Assembly (NCBI RefSeq): GCF_003369445.1
Contig: NZ_QRCU01000032.1
Span: 1-64,000 of the forward strand
Length of the DNA stretch: 64,000 nucleotides
Reading direction: 5' to 3'
Source: Arthrobacter silvisoli
GTDB lineage: Bacteria; Actinomycetota; Actinomycetes; Actinomycetales; Micrococcaceae
The position numbers were made by a program, and so were the translations under genes. Within the stretch, counting starts at the first letter, position 1, and each line of letters opens with the position of its first letter. The notes below the pieces were generated by a model that was not told the DNA's origin, searched no databases, and saw only the letters and a program-made list of their open reading frames with translations. Shown in pieces: positions 7,416 to 15,218 of this stretch.

Positions 7416-8798
7416 CTAGAAGCCGCCGCCGCCTGAATCGCCGGCCATGTTGGCAAAGCGCGAGTAGTGGCCCTGGAAGGCAACCACGATGTCCTTGGTG
7501 GGGCCATTACGGTGCTTGGCGACCAGGATGTCCGCCTCGCCGGCGCGCGGGGACTCCTTGTCATAGACGTCTTCGCGGTGCAGCAGGATGACCATGTCGG
7601 CGTCCTGCTCGATGGAACCGGATTCACGCAGGTCAGAGACCATGGGGCGCTTGTCCTGGCGCTGTTCGGAGCCACGGTTCAGCTGGGACAGCGCGATGAC
7701 CGGCACCTGGAGTTCCTTGGCAAGCAGCTTCAGAGCACGCGAGAACTCGGAGACTTCCTGCTGGCGGGACTCCACGCGCTTGCCGGAGCTCATCAGCTGC
7801 AGGTAGTCCAGCACCACGAGCTTGAGGTCGTGCTGCTGCTTGAGGCGCCGGCACTTGGCCCGGATCTCCATCAGGGACATGTTGGGGCTGTCGTCGATGA
7901 ACAACGGAGCGTCGTTCATTCGGCCCATGGTGGTGGCGATCTTGGACCACTGCTCGTCCTTGATGGTTCCCTTGCGGAGGTCCTGGAGACTGATGGTGGC
8001 CTCGGCCGAAAGCAGGCGCATCGCGATTTCGTTCCGGCCCATTTCGAGCGAGAACATCACGGTGGCCAGGTTGTTCTTGATGGCCGCCGAGCGGGCGAAG
8101 TCCAGCGCGAAGGTGGACTTACCGACCGCCGGACGGGCCGCGATGACGATCATTTGGCCCGGGTGGAGGCCGTGCGTGAGCTCATCGAGCTCGTAGAAGC
8201 CGGTGGGAACGCCGGTCATGCCCTCGCCGCGGTGCCCGGAAGCTTCGATTTCGTCCACCGTGGATTCCATGACGTCCTTCAGGGCGACATAGTCCTCGGC
8301 GGTGCGCCGCTCGGCCACCGCGTAGACCTCGGCTTGGGCCTGGTTGACCAGGTCCTCCACTTCGCCATCCTGGCCGTAGCCCATCTGGACGATCTTGGTG
8401 CCGGCGTTCACGAGGCGGCGCAGCACCGCCCGCTCCGCGACGATCTCGGCGTAGTAGCCGGCGTTGGCCGCCGTGGGGACCGTCTGGATCAGCTCGTGCA
8501 GGTAGGCCGGGCCGCCGATCTTGTTGATCTCGCCGCGCTTGGTGAGTTCATCGGAGACCGTGACGGCGTCGGCCGGTTCACCGCGTCCGTAGAGGTCGAT
8601 AATCGATTCGTAGATGGTCTCGTGCGCGGGGCGGTAGAAGTCATGGCCGCGGACGATCTCGACGACGTCTGCGATGGCATCCTTGGACAGCATCATGCCG
8701 CCGAGGACCGACTGCTCAGCCGCGATGTCCTGCGGGGGAGTCCGGCCGAGCTCGGACGAGCGGCCGCCCTCAATCGAATCCAGATGCGTAACTGACAA
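7416..8798 (-). CDS. dnaB: replicative DNA helicase DnaB
   Basis: The 460-residue helicase unwinds DNA ahead of the replication fork as a hexamer loaded by DnaA and primase partners. The N-terminal primase-interacting domain (about 20-125) is followed by the RecA-like core with Walker A ARPAVGKST (221-229), a Walker B-like LVVLDYLQLM (327-336), and a late SQLNR segment. Length is normal and no intein interrupts the P-loop. Start is TTG 8798, with GGAGG six bases upstream. It is transcribed away from a gene-free region rich in DnaA boxes, which makes a link to replication control plausible. Confidence 0.97.
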   Translation of the reverse strand: MSVTHLDSIEGGRSSELGRTPPQDIAAEQSVLGGMMLSKDAIADVVEIVRGHDFYRPAHETIYESIIDLYGRGEPADAVTVSDELTKRGEINKIGGPAYLHELIQTVPTAANAGYYAEIVAERAVLRRLVNAGTKIVQMGYGQDGEVEDLVNQAQAEVYAVAERRTAEDYVALKDVMESTVDEIEASGHRGEGMTGVPTGFYELDELTHGLHPGQMIVIAARPAVGKSTFALDFARSAAIKNNLATVMFSLEMGRNEIAMRLLSAEATISLQDLRKGTIKDEQWSKIATTMGRMNDAPLFIDDSPNMSLMEIRAKCRRLKQQHDLKLVVLDYLQLMSSGKRVESRQQEVSEFSRALKLLAKELQVPVIALSQLNRGSEQRQDKRPMVSDLRESGSIEQDADMVILLHREDVYDKESPRAGEADILVAKHRNGPTKDIVVAFQGHYSRFANMAGDSGGGGF

Positions 8799-8959
8799 AG
8801 CCGTCCTCCATGTGTACCGCCGCGTGGGTCAGGCAGCCTGGGACACACCCGGAAGGGCTGCCGGCCACCTTGAATCTGCCGATGCCCCATACTTACCGCG
8901 GGCACCGACAATTTTTCCGCCGGCACTCGTACCGAAGCGGCGGAACCGGATGTCCCCAA

Positions 8960-9416
8960 CTATCCACGAGTTATCCACAGGGAAATCCACAAGGCCCGGA
9001 ATGGGCCTGTGCACAAAACTCCGTCGGCAGCGAAAACGGGGCAATCCGCGTACCTGAAAGGGGTACTGAGCCACGTTATCCCCGCTTTTTCGGCGAGCCA
9101 AGCCGGGCTTGTGGATAACCCGTGGATAACTTGGCCCTGCTTGTGCACAGTCTGTGCATCGTCCTGTGGAAAGCAAAATAGTTTCCGCCGATACCTGCCT
9201 CTGAGCTGGGAAAACTCTTCGAACAGGCTGTGTAGGAAAAGTATTTTTCAGCTTTCCGCATCCACAGCCTCAATGCCGCAGAGCGCATGGACCGGCCTCC
9301 CGATACCACCGCCGGGTCGAAAATATGCTTCGAATGTGATGTGGCCCACAATTTCCGGGAAAAATCGACAGTTATCTCTCAAAAAGCATGCCCGGTTGGG
9401 AATGTGCTGTGGATAA
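8960..9416. other. DnaA-box cluster in gene-free region beside dnaB
   Basis: The 8799-9441 interval holds no convincing gene. It contains perfect DnaA boxes TTATCCACA at 8971-8979 (+), 9110-9118 (-) and 9408-9416 (-), plus a one-mismatch box at 9121-9129 (-). Two-mismatch versions lie at 8960-8968, 8983-8991, 9076-9084, 9165-9173 and 9258-9266. The interval is less GC-rich than its surroundings, with A/T stretches around 9176-9250. This is the structure expected of an origin or a DnaA-titrating locus. No dnaA or dnaN is in the window, so identity as oriC is not shown. Confidence 0.7.
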
Positions 9417-9441
9417 CTTACAACTGGCATAAGCTCTAATC

Positions 9442-9915
9442 ATGGACTTCACCTTGGGGGATGCACTGATTGTCGCCGTGCCTGTGGTCATCCTCTTAAT
9501 GGTGATCTGGGCCGTGAACCAGGCCTTCAAACCCCGGGACTTCGGCATCTCGGACGCCGAACGGTACCAGCGTGAGCTTGCCCGGCGTTCCGCCGCGCAC
9601 CAGGCCGAACAAGTCCAAGCCGCACTGGCCGCCCGCGCCACTGCCTCCACGCTCCCCAGGCAGAACCCGCCGGGCCACCCCGGGCGGCGGGCCCCGCTGG
9701 GTCCTGCGGTACAGGGTCCGGCGGCACCTGATTACGGAGCACCGGCGTCGGGCCGCCCCCCGGCCGTACTGTCCGACGGGCAACTCAATCCGGACTTCGT
9801 ACGGCAGTTGCAGTCCCTGGCCCGGAACGGGCAAAAGATCCAGGCCATTAAACTTCTACGGGACTACACCCGCGCGGACCTGCTTACCGCAAAGAACTAC
9901 ATAGATCGGCTCTGA
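9442..9915 (+). CDS. membrane-anchored protein with L7/L12-like C-terminal module
   Basis: A 157-residue protein: one N-terminal transmembrane helix (about 8-28), a charged helix, a long Pro/Ala-rich linker, and a C-terminal module of about 45 residues (QSLARNGQKIQAIKLLRDYT...TAKNYIDRL). That module resembles the helix-turn-helix part of the ribosomal L7/L12 C-terminal domain (KIEAIKxVRExTGLGLxEAKxxV). The following gene, three bases downstream, has the same membrane-plus-module plan, so these are probably paralogs in one operon. The function is unknown; the module may bind a protein partner at the membrane. The DnaA-box region lies directly upstream. Confidence 0.7.
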   Translation: MDFTLGDALIVAVPVVILLMVIWAVNQAFKPRDFGISDAERYQRELARRSAAHQAEQVQAALAARATASTLPRQNPPGHPGRRAPLGPAVQGPAAPDYGAPASGRPPAVLSDGQLNPDFVRQLQSLARNGQKIQAIKLLRDYTRADLLTAKNYIDRL

Positions 9916-9918
9916 TAC

Positions 9919-10494
9919 ATGGAATCCCTGATCATTCCGGCCCTGATCCTGGTTGCCGTGGTCATCGCCGTCCTGCTGCTCAACCGCAGCCTGAGCCGCC
10001 GGGCCAGGGAGTACCGGGCGGCACATGACGCTGCCAGCGCGCCCGTGGATGCCGTGGAGCTGGCCCGCGAATCGGCGGCCAAGCTGAACGAGGAACAGCA
10101 CCGCCAGCTGTACTCGCTCATCGCCCAGGGACAGGCCATGGCTGCCATCAAGCTGTACCTCAGCAGCACGGGAGAGGGCCTGCGCGCCTCCCGCGACGCG
10201 GTGGCCGCCCTCGCGGCACACCCTCAGCCGTTCCGGCAGCCCGAGCCGCCGCCCGCGGACCTGCTCCCCGACGATGAAGAGCCGGAACGCTTCCCGTACC
10301 GCTACCGGGCCATCGCCAGCAAGGGCGACGTGATCCGTGAAGTCAGCAGCAACATGCTCAACGACGACATCTACGGCCGCATCCGCACCTTGGCCAAGAG
10401 CGGCGACGTGGAGGCTGCCGCCCTTGCCCTGGTCCGCCACTCGGACATTTCCCTCGCGCAGGCGCGCGAATTCATCGCCCTACTGGAGGACTGA
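9919..10494 (+). CDS. membrane-anchored protein with two L7/L12-like modules
   Basis: A 191-residue protein with an N-terminal transmembrane helix (about 4-24). Two related modules follow: LYSLIAQGQAMAAIKLYLSS...DAVAAL (about 62-105) and IRTLAKSGDVEAAALALVRH...EFIALL (about 152-190). Both follow the alternating helix pattern of the L7/L12 C-terminal domain seen in the gene before it. A Pro-rich linker with PEPP repeats separates them. It starts three bases after the previous stop and ends before a strong hairpin, so the pair forms a compact two-gene unit. No enzyme motif is visible. Confidence 0.7.
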   Translation: MESLIIPALILVAVVIAVLLLNRSLSRRAREYRAAHDAASAPVDAVELARESAAKLNEEQHRQLYSLIAQGQAMAAIKLYLSSTGEGLRASRDAVAALAAHPQPFRQPEPPPADLLPDDEEPERFPYRYRAIASKGDVIREVSSNMLNDDIYGRIRTLAKSGDVEAAALALVRHSDISLAQAREFIALLED

Positions 10495-10523
10495 GCCACC
10501 GTCTACTAGCGGACCAGGCAACA

Positions 10524-10576
10524 CGGGGTCACCTACGGCCCATGTTTCGAGGGATGACGGGCCGTAAGTGACCCCG
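10524..10576. terminator. long hairpin between convergent genes
   Basis: The arms 10524-10541 and 10559-10576 pair at 17 of 18 positions (CGGGGTCAC...GTGACCCCG) around a 17-base loop. It separates the + strand L7/L12-like pair from the - strand TFIIB-type zinc protein and probably terminates both, although no T-run is present. Confidence 0.7.
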
Positions 10577-10596
10577 CGTTGGTGGTGAATCCTGGC

Positions 10597-10932
10597 CTAG
10601 AAGTCGAAGAGGTCTCCCAGCCAGCCTTCCTTCTTCTTGTGCTTGCGCCGGTCGTAGTCGCGGTCGTGGCCCTTGTTGTAGTTCCGGTCGTTCCGGTCGT
10701 CGTAGCGGGGCCGCTCGAGGTAGTCGCGGGTGTAGAGCGGCGGCGGAGTGGGCGCCGGCGGAGCCTGGGGCGCAGGCTGCGCGGACTGTCCATACTGGCT
10801 GGCCGCCCGGTCGATGATCTTGTCCAGCTCGCCTCGGTCCAGCCAGACGCCCCTGCACTGCGGGCAGTAGTCGATCTCCACTCCGTTCCGGTCACTCATC
10901 ACAAGGTCAATTGAATCCACGGGACACTTCAT
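10597..10932 (-). CDS. TFIIB-type zinc-finger protein
   Basis: A 111-residue protein. Its N-terminus, with Cys3, Cys23 and Cys26 in MKCPVD...YCPQCRGVWLDRGELDKII, is the zf-TFIIB (COG3809) domain. A Pro-rich stretch and then a very basic and acidic tail (Arg, Asp, Lys, Tyr) follow, ending in GWLGDLFDF. The function of this family is unknown; a nucleic-acid or protein-binding role is inferred from the zinc ribbon and charge. It stands alone, with a hairpin after its stop and the FMN reductase gene about 70 bases further upstream on the same strand. Confidence 0.8.
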   Translation of the reverse strand: MKCPVDSIDLVMSDRNGVEIDYCPQCRGVWLDRGELDKIIDRAASQYGQSAQPAPQAPPAPTPPPLYTRDYLERPRYDDRNDRNYNKGHDRDYDRRKHKKKEGWLGDLFDF

Positions 10933-11000
10933 GACGGGCTCAACGATCCGCGCCGGGAAAAAGTTCGGAAGGGCTGGTCAGCGGCTGCCTGGCCTTCGGG

Positions 11001-11627
11001 CTACCGGCCGCCGGTGATCCCGGCGAGGAGCTGCTCGAACGGCAGGGACTCCATCGGTTCGGCCTTCCGGTGCGGCTGCTCGCCGCTCAGCAGCTGGACC
11101 AGCTCCCCGGCCGCCCGGTCCACTCGGGCCGACAGAGGTGAGCCGCCGCCGTCGTTGTTTCCCCAGTCCTGGGGTCCGGCGAAAACGGAGGTCTGCGTCA
11201 TCCGCGTCCGGAGGTAGCTGAAAAGCGGCCGCATGGCGTAGTCCAGCACCATCTGGTGGCGGTCGGTGCCGCCGGTGGCGCCCATCAGCACGGCCTTGCC
11301 GTCCAGGGACTTGGGATCCAGGACGTCGATGAAGGACTTGAACAAGCCGCTGTAGGAGGCGCTGAACACCGGGCTGACCGCGATGATGCCGTCGGACTGC
11401 TCGACGCCGGCAATCACTTCCGCGAGGCGGGGGCCGGCATAGCCGGTGACGAAGTTGTTCGCGATGTCCACGGCGAGCTCGCGCAGTTCGATGACCTCGA
11501 CCTGGGCCTCGTAGCCTGCCTCGCCAAGCTGGCGCTTCGCCGAGGCGGCGAGCTGGTCGGCGAGCAGGCGGCTCGACGACGGGACGCCGAGTCCGGCGGA
11601 AAGGACGGTGATGCGGCGGGTCTCCAT
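11001..11627 (-). CDS. FMN reductase, CE1759 family
   Basis: A 208-residue flavodoxin-like NAD(P)H:FMN reductase. The N-terminus RRITVLSAGLGVPSSSR forms the beta-strand and phosphate-binding loop for FMN. SDGIIAVSPVFSASYSGLFKSFIDV (about 75-99) is the second flavin loop, and GATGGTDRHQ (about 114-123) the third. The CE1759 group usually supplies FMNH2 to a luciferase-like monooxygenase; no such partner is next to it here. Start is ATG 11627 with AGGAG seven bases upstream, which excludes a 17-codon upstream extension. A 20-base palindrome about 35 bases upstream suggests regulation by a MarR-type repressor. Confidence 0.88.
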   Translation of the reverse strand: METRRITVLSAGLGVPSSSRLLADQLAASAKRQLGEAGYEAQVEVIELRELAVDIANNFVTGYAGPRLAEVIAGVEQSDGIIAVSPVFSASYSGLFKSFIDVLDPKSLDGKAVLMGATGGTDRHQMVLDYAMRPLFSYLRTRMTQTSVFAGPQDWGNNDGGGSPLSARVDRAAGELVQLLSGEQPHRKAEPMESLPFEQLLAGITGGR

Positions 11628-11662
11628 GGCGTTCTCCTGGTGCTCGATGGTTCGTTGACAGA

Positions 11663-11682
11663 TTACATGCATTTGCATCTAA
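11663..11682. promoter_or_regulatory. 20-base palindrome upstream of FMN reductase
   Basis: TTACATGCA (11663-11671) and TGCATCTAA (11674-11682) are inverted copies with one mismatch and a two-base centre. The spacing of about 36 bases from the start codon and the ATGCA half-sites suit a MarR-family dimer. No regulator gene is adjacent. Confidence 0.55.
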
Positions 11683-11744
11683 AAAGCCAAACGATGGGGC
11701 CTCGAGAAGTATTCCCGCCCGCTCTTCCTCGCGTACGAACCCTG

Positions 11745-11825
11745 CGCAAACGTACAGTTGAGGCCCCGTTTTCGGCCGCGATTCCGGGGCCACAAGTGTA
11801 CGTTCGCGCTCAAAAACGGGGCCCT
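11745..11825. repeat. nested palindromic intergenic element
   Basis: AACGTACAGTTGAGGCCCCG (11749-11768) pairs with 11785-11804 at 18 of 20 positions, around a 16-base loop, and pairing extends outward through GCGC. A further copy of part of the arm, AAAACGGGGCC (11815-11825), can instead pair with GGCCCCGTTTT (11762-11772). The element lies just after the PhzF gene (- strand) and may serve as its terminator, with two alternative folds. Confidence 0.6.
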
Positions 11826-12675
11826 ACAGCAGCACCGTTCCTTCGATGGAGCCTGCGACGTCGCCGCCAACCCAGATCCGGCCATCCACCCGTTCCACGT
11901 GGACGCGTCCGGCCCGGCCCAGTGCCGTCCCCTGTGCGGCGAGATACCGTTCCGGTGCCCGTCCGCTGCCAATCAGCCATTGGGCGGCGCCGGCGTTGAA
12001 GCTGCCGGTGACGGGATCCTCCACCACTGCGTCGCCGGCAATGAAGGTCCGTACCTCGAAGTCGACGCCGGCTGCGGGCCGGTGCGGGCCGATCACACCC
12101 ACCTCAAGATCGCCCAGTTCGGCCAGGTCCGGGGTAATGCCCAGGACGTCGTCGGCGGACTCGAGGAGCACCCCGATCCAGCGCGGCCCGTTCACCAGCC
12201 AGGCGACGTCCACCAGGGACTCCTCCGGCAGTTGCAGGCCGGCCGCCAGCTGAGCACGGGTCGCCGCGTCCACCGGGCCGGAGCGCGTGAGGGGCGGCGC
12301 CTCGAAAGCCAGCCGGCCGCCGCCGGCCTTCACCTGGATCAGCCCGGCGCCACATTCCTGGACCAGAACGCCGTCCTGCTTCGGTACGCCACCGGCCTGC
12401 AGCCACGCGTGGGCCGAGCCCAGGGTGGGGTGCCCCGCGAACGGCAGTTCCTCGCCGGACGTGAAGATCCGCACCCGGTAATCGGCGGCCGGGTCCTCGG
12501 GCGGCAACAGGAAGGTAGTTTCGGACAGGTTGGTCGAGTTGGCGAACTGCTGCATTTGCCGGCCGTCCAGGCCTTCGGCGTCGACGACGACGGCCAGGGG
12601 GTTGCCGCGCAGTGGCTCCGCGGAGAAGACATCGAGTTGGACAAAGGGCCGGGTGCGCACGGTTTCGGGAGTCAC
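11824..12675 (-). CDS. PhzF-family isomerase/epimerase-like protein
   Basis: A 283-residue protein of the PhzF (phenazine biosynthesis PhzC/PhzF) family, with the diaminopimelate epimerase-like double fold. Typical signatures are FVQLDVFSAEPLRGNPLAVV at the N-terminus, the motif SGEELPFAGHPTLGSAHAW (about 73-91), and EDPVTGSFNAG (about 222-232). The Glu and Gly around the N-terminal region match the general acid/base site of the family. No other phenazine genes are present, so this is most likely a stand-alone isomerase of unknown substrate. The GTG start lacks a strong ribosome-binding site. Confidence 0.88.
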   Translation of the reverse strand: MTPETVRTRPFVQLDVFSAEPLRGNPLAVVVDAEGLDGRQMQQFANSTNLSETTFLLPPEDPAADYRVRIFTSGEELPFAGHPTLGSAHAWLQAGGVPKQDGVLVQECGAGLIQVKAGGGRLAFEAPPLTRSGPVDAATRAQLAAGLQLPEESLVDVAWLVNGPRWIGVLLESADDVLGITPDLAELGDLEVGVIGPHRPAAGVDFEVRTFIAGDAVVEDPVTGSFNAGAAQWLIGSGRAPERYLAAQGTALGRAGRVHVERVDGRIWVGGDVAGSIEGTVLL

Positions 12676-12754
12676 CGCTGCAGGCTATCACCGGCTCCGG
12701 CAGCGCCTGTGGCGGCACCGGACGTCTTAAGGAATCCCGTGTTGGCATTAACGG

Positions 12755-12794
12755 AAAGGCCCCCGCCTCCGGGAATCCGGGAGCGGGGGCCTTT
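12755..12794 (-). terminator. rplI operon terminator
   Basis: AAAGGCCCCCGC (12755-12766) pairs with GCGGGGGCCTTT (12783-12794), with further pairing inside the loop. On the - strand it comes 18 bases after the rplI stop and ends in TTT. It closes the rpsF-ssb-rpsR-rplI operon. Confidence 0.85.
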
Positions 12795-12811
12795 CGGGCA
12801 GCTTGCGCTAC

Positions 12812-13264
12812 TTACTTTGCAGCAACGACCTGGAGGTCGATGACAGCGGAAACGTCCTCGTGCAGGCGGACGTTGGCCTGGTACGAACCAACAGACTTGA
12901 TGTGGTTCGGCAGTTCAACGTTGCGCTTGTCGATGGAGCCGAGACCGGCAGCCTCAACAGCAGCTGCGACGTCGGCCGGCTTGACGGTGCCGAAGAGACG
13001 ACCGGACTCGCCGGCCTTCACAACGAGCTGAACCTTCTTGGCGGACAGTGCAGCAGCCTGTGCCTGGGCAGCTTCAACCGAAGCGTGGGCGCGGGCAGCA
13101 CGTGCAGCCTTGATGGACTCAACCTGCTTCTCGCCACCACGGGTCCAGGTCAGAGCGAAGCCGCGGGGCAGGAGGTAGTTACGTGCGTAACCGTTCTTGA
13201 CCTCGACAACATCGCCAGCAGCACCGAGACCGGTAACTTCGTGGGTCAGAATGAGCTTTGCCAT
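12812..13264 (-). CDS. rplI: 50S ribosomal protein L9
   Basis: L9 is a 150-residue large-subunit protein that helps hold the reading frame near the L1 stalk. The N-domain [22 protein letters not shown]...[13 protein letters not shown] is the standard L9 signature; a long alanine-rich helix (about 40-75) joins it to the C-domain with [16 protein letters not shown]. Length is normal. It is the last gene of the rpsF-ssb-rpsR-rplI operon, 17 bases after rpsR, and is followed by a strong terminator. Confidence 0.98.
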   Translation of the reverse strand: MAKLILTHEVTGLGAAGDVVEVKNGYARNYLLPRGFALTWTRGGEKQVESIKAARAARAHASVEAAQAQAAALSAKKVQLVVKAGESGRLFGTVKPADVAAAVEAAGLGSIDKRNVELPNHIKSVGSYQANVRLHEDVSAVIDLQVVAAK

Positions 13265-13281
13265 GGTAGTTAATCCCTTCC

Positions 13282-13521
13282 TTAGCCGCGGCCAGCGCCG
13301 GAGTAGGGAAGCAGTGCAACTTCGCGGGCGTTCTTGATTGCCTGGGCGATCTTGCGCTGTTCCTGAACGGTAACGCCAGTGACGCGACGAGCGCGGATCT
13401 TTCCGCGGTCGGAGATGAACTTGCGCAGCAGTGCTACGTCCTTGTAGTCGATGACGGTGATGTCAGCGGCCTTCAAGGGGTTGGACTTTGGTTTGGGCTT
13501 ACGGAGTTCAGCCTTAGCCAT
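13282..13521 (-). CDS. rpsR: 30S ribosomal protein S18
   Basis: This 79-residue small-subunit protein binds 16S rRNA together with S6 on the platform. The conserved core [27 protein letters not shown] and the tail [19 protein letters not shown] are complete. No zinc-binding cysteines are present. It follows ssb by 126 bases and precedes rplI by 17. The S6:S18 pair is known in other bacteria to repress its own mRNA, which fits the structured leader upstream of rpsF here. Confidence 0.98.
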   Translation of the reverse strand: MAKAELRKPKPKSNPLKAADITVIDYKDVALLRKFISDRGKIRARRVTGVTVQEQRKIAQAIKNAREVALLPYSGAGRG

Positions 13522-13647
13522 CGTGGAGCTCCTTTTCTATGGAGCCCGTGGATATTGATCCACGGGATGGTGGTGTCCGACGGCGTCTGCCACCTTGGGT
13601 GCCTTGCGGCACCCGGGCGGGGTCCGGCGTCGGACGTGAATGTTTGT

Positions 13648-14232
13648 TTAGAAGGGAGGTTCGGAATCCGGGCCGTTGCCCCAGCCGCCTGCATTGCTGA
13701 CACCGGGGGTAGCCCACGGGTCATCCTGCGGTGCGGACTGGTTGCCGCCGCCCCATCCTCCACCGGGGTTGCCGCCCTGGTTTCCACCAGAACCGCCCCC
13801 GAAGCCACCGCCGCCGCCGAAGCCGCCCTGGTTGCCGTTACCGCCGCCGAACCCGCCACCGCCGGAGCGCTGGGTACGGTTGACCTTGGCATTGGCGTAC
13901 CGAAGGCTGGGGCCGATTTCGTCGACCTCAAGCTCGATGACGGTGCGCTTCTCGCCTTCCTTGGTTTCGTAGGAGCGACTCTTCAAGCGGCCGGAAACGA
14001 TGACGCGCATGCCCTTGGTGAGGGACTCGGCCACGTTCTCGGCTGCCTCGCGCCACACCGACGCGCGGAGGAACAGGGTTTCCCCGTCCTTCCACTCGTT
14101 GGACTGGCGGTCGAAGGTCCGGGGAGTAGAAGCGATGGTGAAGTTCGCTACTGCCGAGCCAGACGGGGTGAACCGCAGCTCCGGGTCATTGGTGAGATTA
14201 CCGATGACCGTAATAGTGGTTTCGCCTGCCAT
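13648..14232 (-). CDS. ssb: single-stranded DNA-binding protein
   Basis: A 194-residue SSB. The OB fold covers about residues 1-115 ([20 protein letters not shown]...[18 protein letters not shown]). A long Gly/Asn/Gln-rich linker with repeated [12 protein letters not shown] blocks follows, then the acidic tip DSEPPF that recruits repair and replication proteins. The length and glycine-rich linker match the main actinobacterial SSB. It lies between rpsF (55 bases upstream) and rpsR (126 bases downstream), the conserved operon position. Confidence 0.97.
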   Translation of the reverse strand: MAGETTITVIGNLTNDPELRFTPSGSAVANFTIASTPRTFDRQSNEWKDGETLFLRASVWREAAENVAESLTKGMRVIVSGRLKSRSYETKEGEKRTVIELEVDEIGPSLRYANAKVNRTQRSGGGGFGGGNGNQGGFGGGGGFGGGSGGNQGGNPGGGWGGGNQSAPQDDPWATPGVSNAGGWGNGPDSEPPF

Positions 14233-14287
14233 CTACTGCCTCCTTGTTCGTTCCTACGGGGTAAAGATTGGAAAGTAGGGAGCTGAA

Positions 14288-14593
14288 TTACTCAGCAACA
14301 ACCTTCTGGTCTTCGGGGCGGATGATCTTGGTGCGCATGATGGTCTCGTTCAGAGACAGCTGGCGGTCAAGTTCCTTGGCGGTAGCCGGCTCAGCGGTGA
14401 AGTTCACCACGGCGTAGATACCTTCAGACTTCTTCTTGATGTCGTAAGCCAGGCGACGACGGCCCCAGATGTCAACCTTCTCGATGGTTCCACCATCGGT
14501 GGTGATGACATTCAGGAACTTCTGAAGCGACGGCTCAACGGTACGCTCTTCGACCTCGGGGTCGATGATTACCATCAATTCGTAAGGACGCAT
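14288..14593 (-). CDS. rpsF: 30S ribosomal protein S6
   Basis: A 101-residue small-subunit platform protein that pairs with S18. It shows [21 protein letters not shown] and the conserved [23 protein letters not shown] segment. Start is ATG 14593; the frame extends four codons further to a GTG, but that codon touches the ribosome-binding site. GGAGG lies 11 bases upstream of the ATG, a rather long gap. The leader can fold so that AGGAGG is paired, so translation of the whole operon may be controlled here. Confidence 0.97.
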   Translation of the reverse strand: MRPYELMVIIDPEVEERTVEPSLQKFLNVITTDGGTIEKVDIWGRRRLAYDIKKKSEGIYAVVNFTAEPATAKELDRQLSLNETIMRTKIIRPEDQKVVAE

Positions 14594-14650
14594 ATGTGAA
14601 CCCACCTCCTTTGGGCTAAGCGGTTACGGTATTTCCGTAACAGGAGGTTC
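14594..14650 (-). promoter_or_regulatory. structured rpsF leader, candidate S6:S18 autoregulatory RNA
   Basis: In the - strand RNA, GAACCTCCT (complement of 14642-14650) can pair with AGGAGGTGGGTTC (complement of 14598-14610), hiding the ribosome-binding site of rpsF. Between them a hairpin GTTACGG-loop-CCGTAAC (14623-14641) forms with a 5-base loop, next to a second CCG trinucleotide. S6:S18 mRNA sites in other bacteria use a hairpin with an exposed CCG. The match is by eye, not by covariance. Confidence 0.5.
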
Positions 14651-14819
14651 ATTTGCGATGCCGTGCACGGCTCCGCCACCGGAAATTCGAGGGCAGCGCG
14701 CAGCACAGACTTCAATATCTTAGTCCATCTCCCGCACCCAAGGCTATTCGGCCTGCCTGCGCGGAGGAACGGCCCGGCTGCCGTATGTGGAAAACCGGGG
14801 CTGAGGGAAGACTGAGGTC

Positions 14820-15158
14820 ATGACCATCCTGAAATCCTCTGTGCTGTTCCTCCTGGCCGCCGTCGCCGAAATCGGCGGAGCCTGGCTGGTGTGGCAATCC
14901 GTTCGGGAGGCCAAGCCTTGGTGGTGGGCAGGGTTGGGCATCGCGGCGCTGGGCATCTACGGCTTCGTGGCCGCCTTCCAGCCCGACGCCCATTTCGGCC
15001 GCGTCCTCGCAGCGTACGGCGGCGTCTTCATCGCCGGGTCGCTCGCGTGGGGAATGCTCATGGACGGTTTCCGGCCCGACCGCTGGGACATCATCGGCGC
15101 GGTCACCTGCCTGCTGGGCGTCGCCGTCATCATGTTCGCGCCGCGCACCGGCGGCTAG
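14820..15158 (+). CDS. YnfA-family small membrane protein
   Basis: A 112-residue protein with four transmembrane helices and the UPF0060 (YnfA) signature [28 protein letters not shown] near the N-terminus, plus [17 protein letters not shown] and a final [14 protein letters not shown]. YnfA proteins are related to small multidrug-resistance transporters and probably work as dimers; the substrate is uncertain. It is monocistronic and ends 23 bases before a good rho-independent terminator. It is transcribed towards the tRNA-Leu gene on the other strand. Confidence 0.88.
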   Translation: MTILKSSVLFLLAAVAEIGGAWLVWQSVREAKPWWWAGLGIAALGIYGFVAAFQPDAHFGRVLAAYGGVFIAGSLAWGMLMDGFRPDRWDIIGAVTCLLGVAVIMFAPRTGG

Positions 15159-15181
15159 GACACAAGGGCGCTAAAGAAGAA

Positions 15182-15217
15182 GGACACCCCGGTCCGATGA
15201 CCGGGGTGTCCCGTTTT
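15182..15217 (+). terminator. rho-independent terminator after ynfA-like gene
   Basis: GGACACCCCGGT (15182-15193) pairs perfectly with ACCGGGGTGTCC (15200-15211) around a 6-base loop, followed by CGTTTT. It ends the ynfA-like gene and may also stop transcription of tRNA-Leu from the other side. Confidence 0.9.
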
Positions 15218-15218
15218 G

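Noticed and set aside
7467..8795. 442-codon + strand frame opposite dnaB
   Set aside because: It mirrors the dnaB frame exactly and has no recognisable domain.
7416..8798. Intein in DnaB
   Set aside because: The protein has normal length and an unbroken Walker A motif.
9009..9416. Short frames in the DnaA-box region
   Set aside because: They differ in every frame, include repeated DnaA boxes, and have no domain or good ribosome site.
13676..13972. Proline-rich + strand frame
   Set aside because: It is the complement of the glycine-rich SSB linker.
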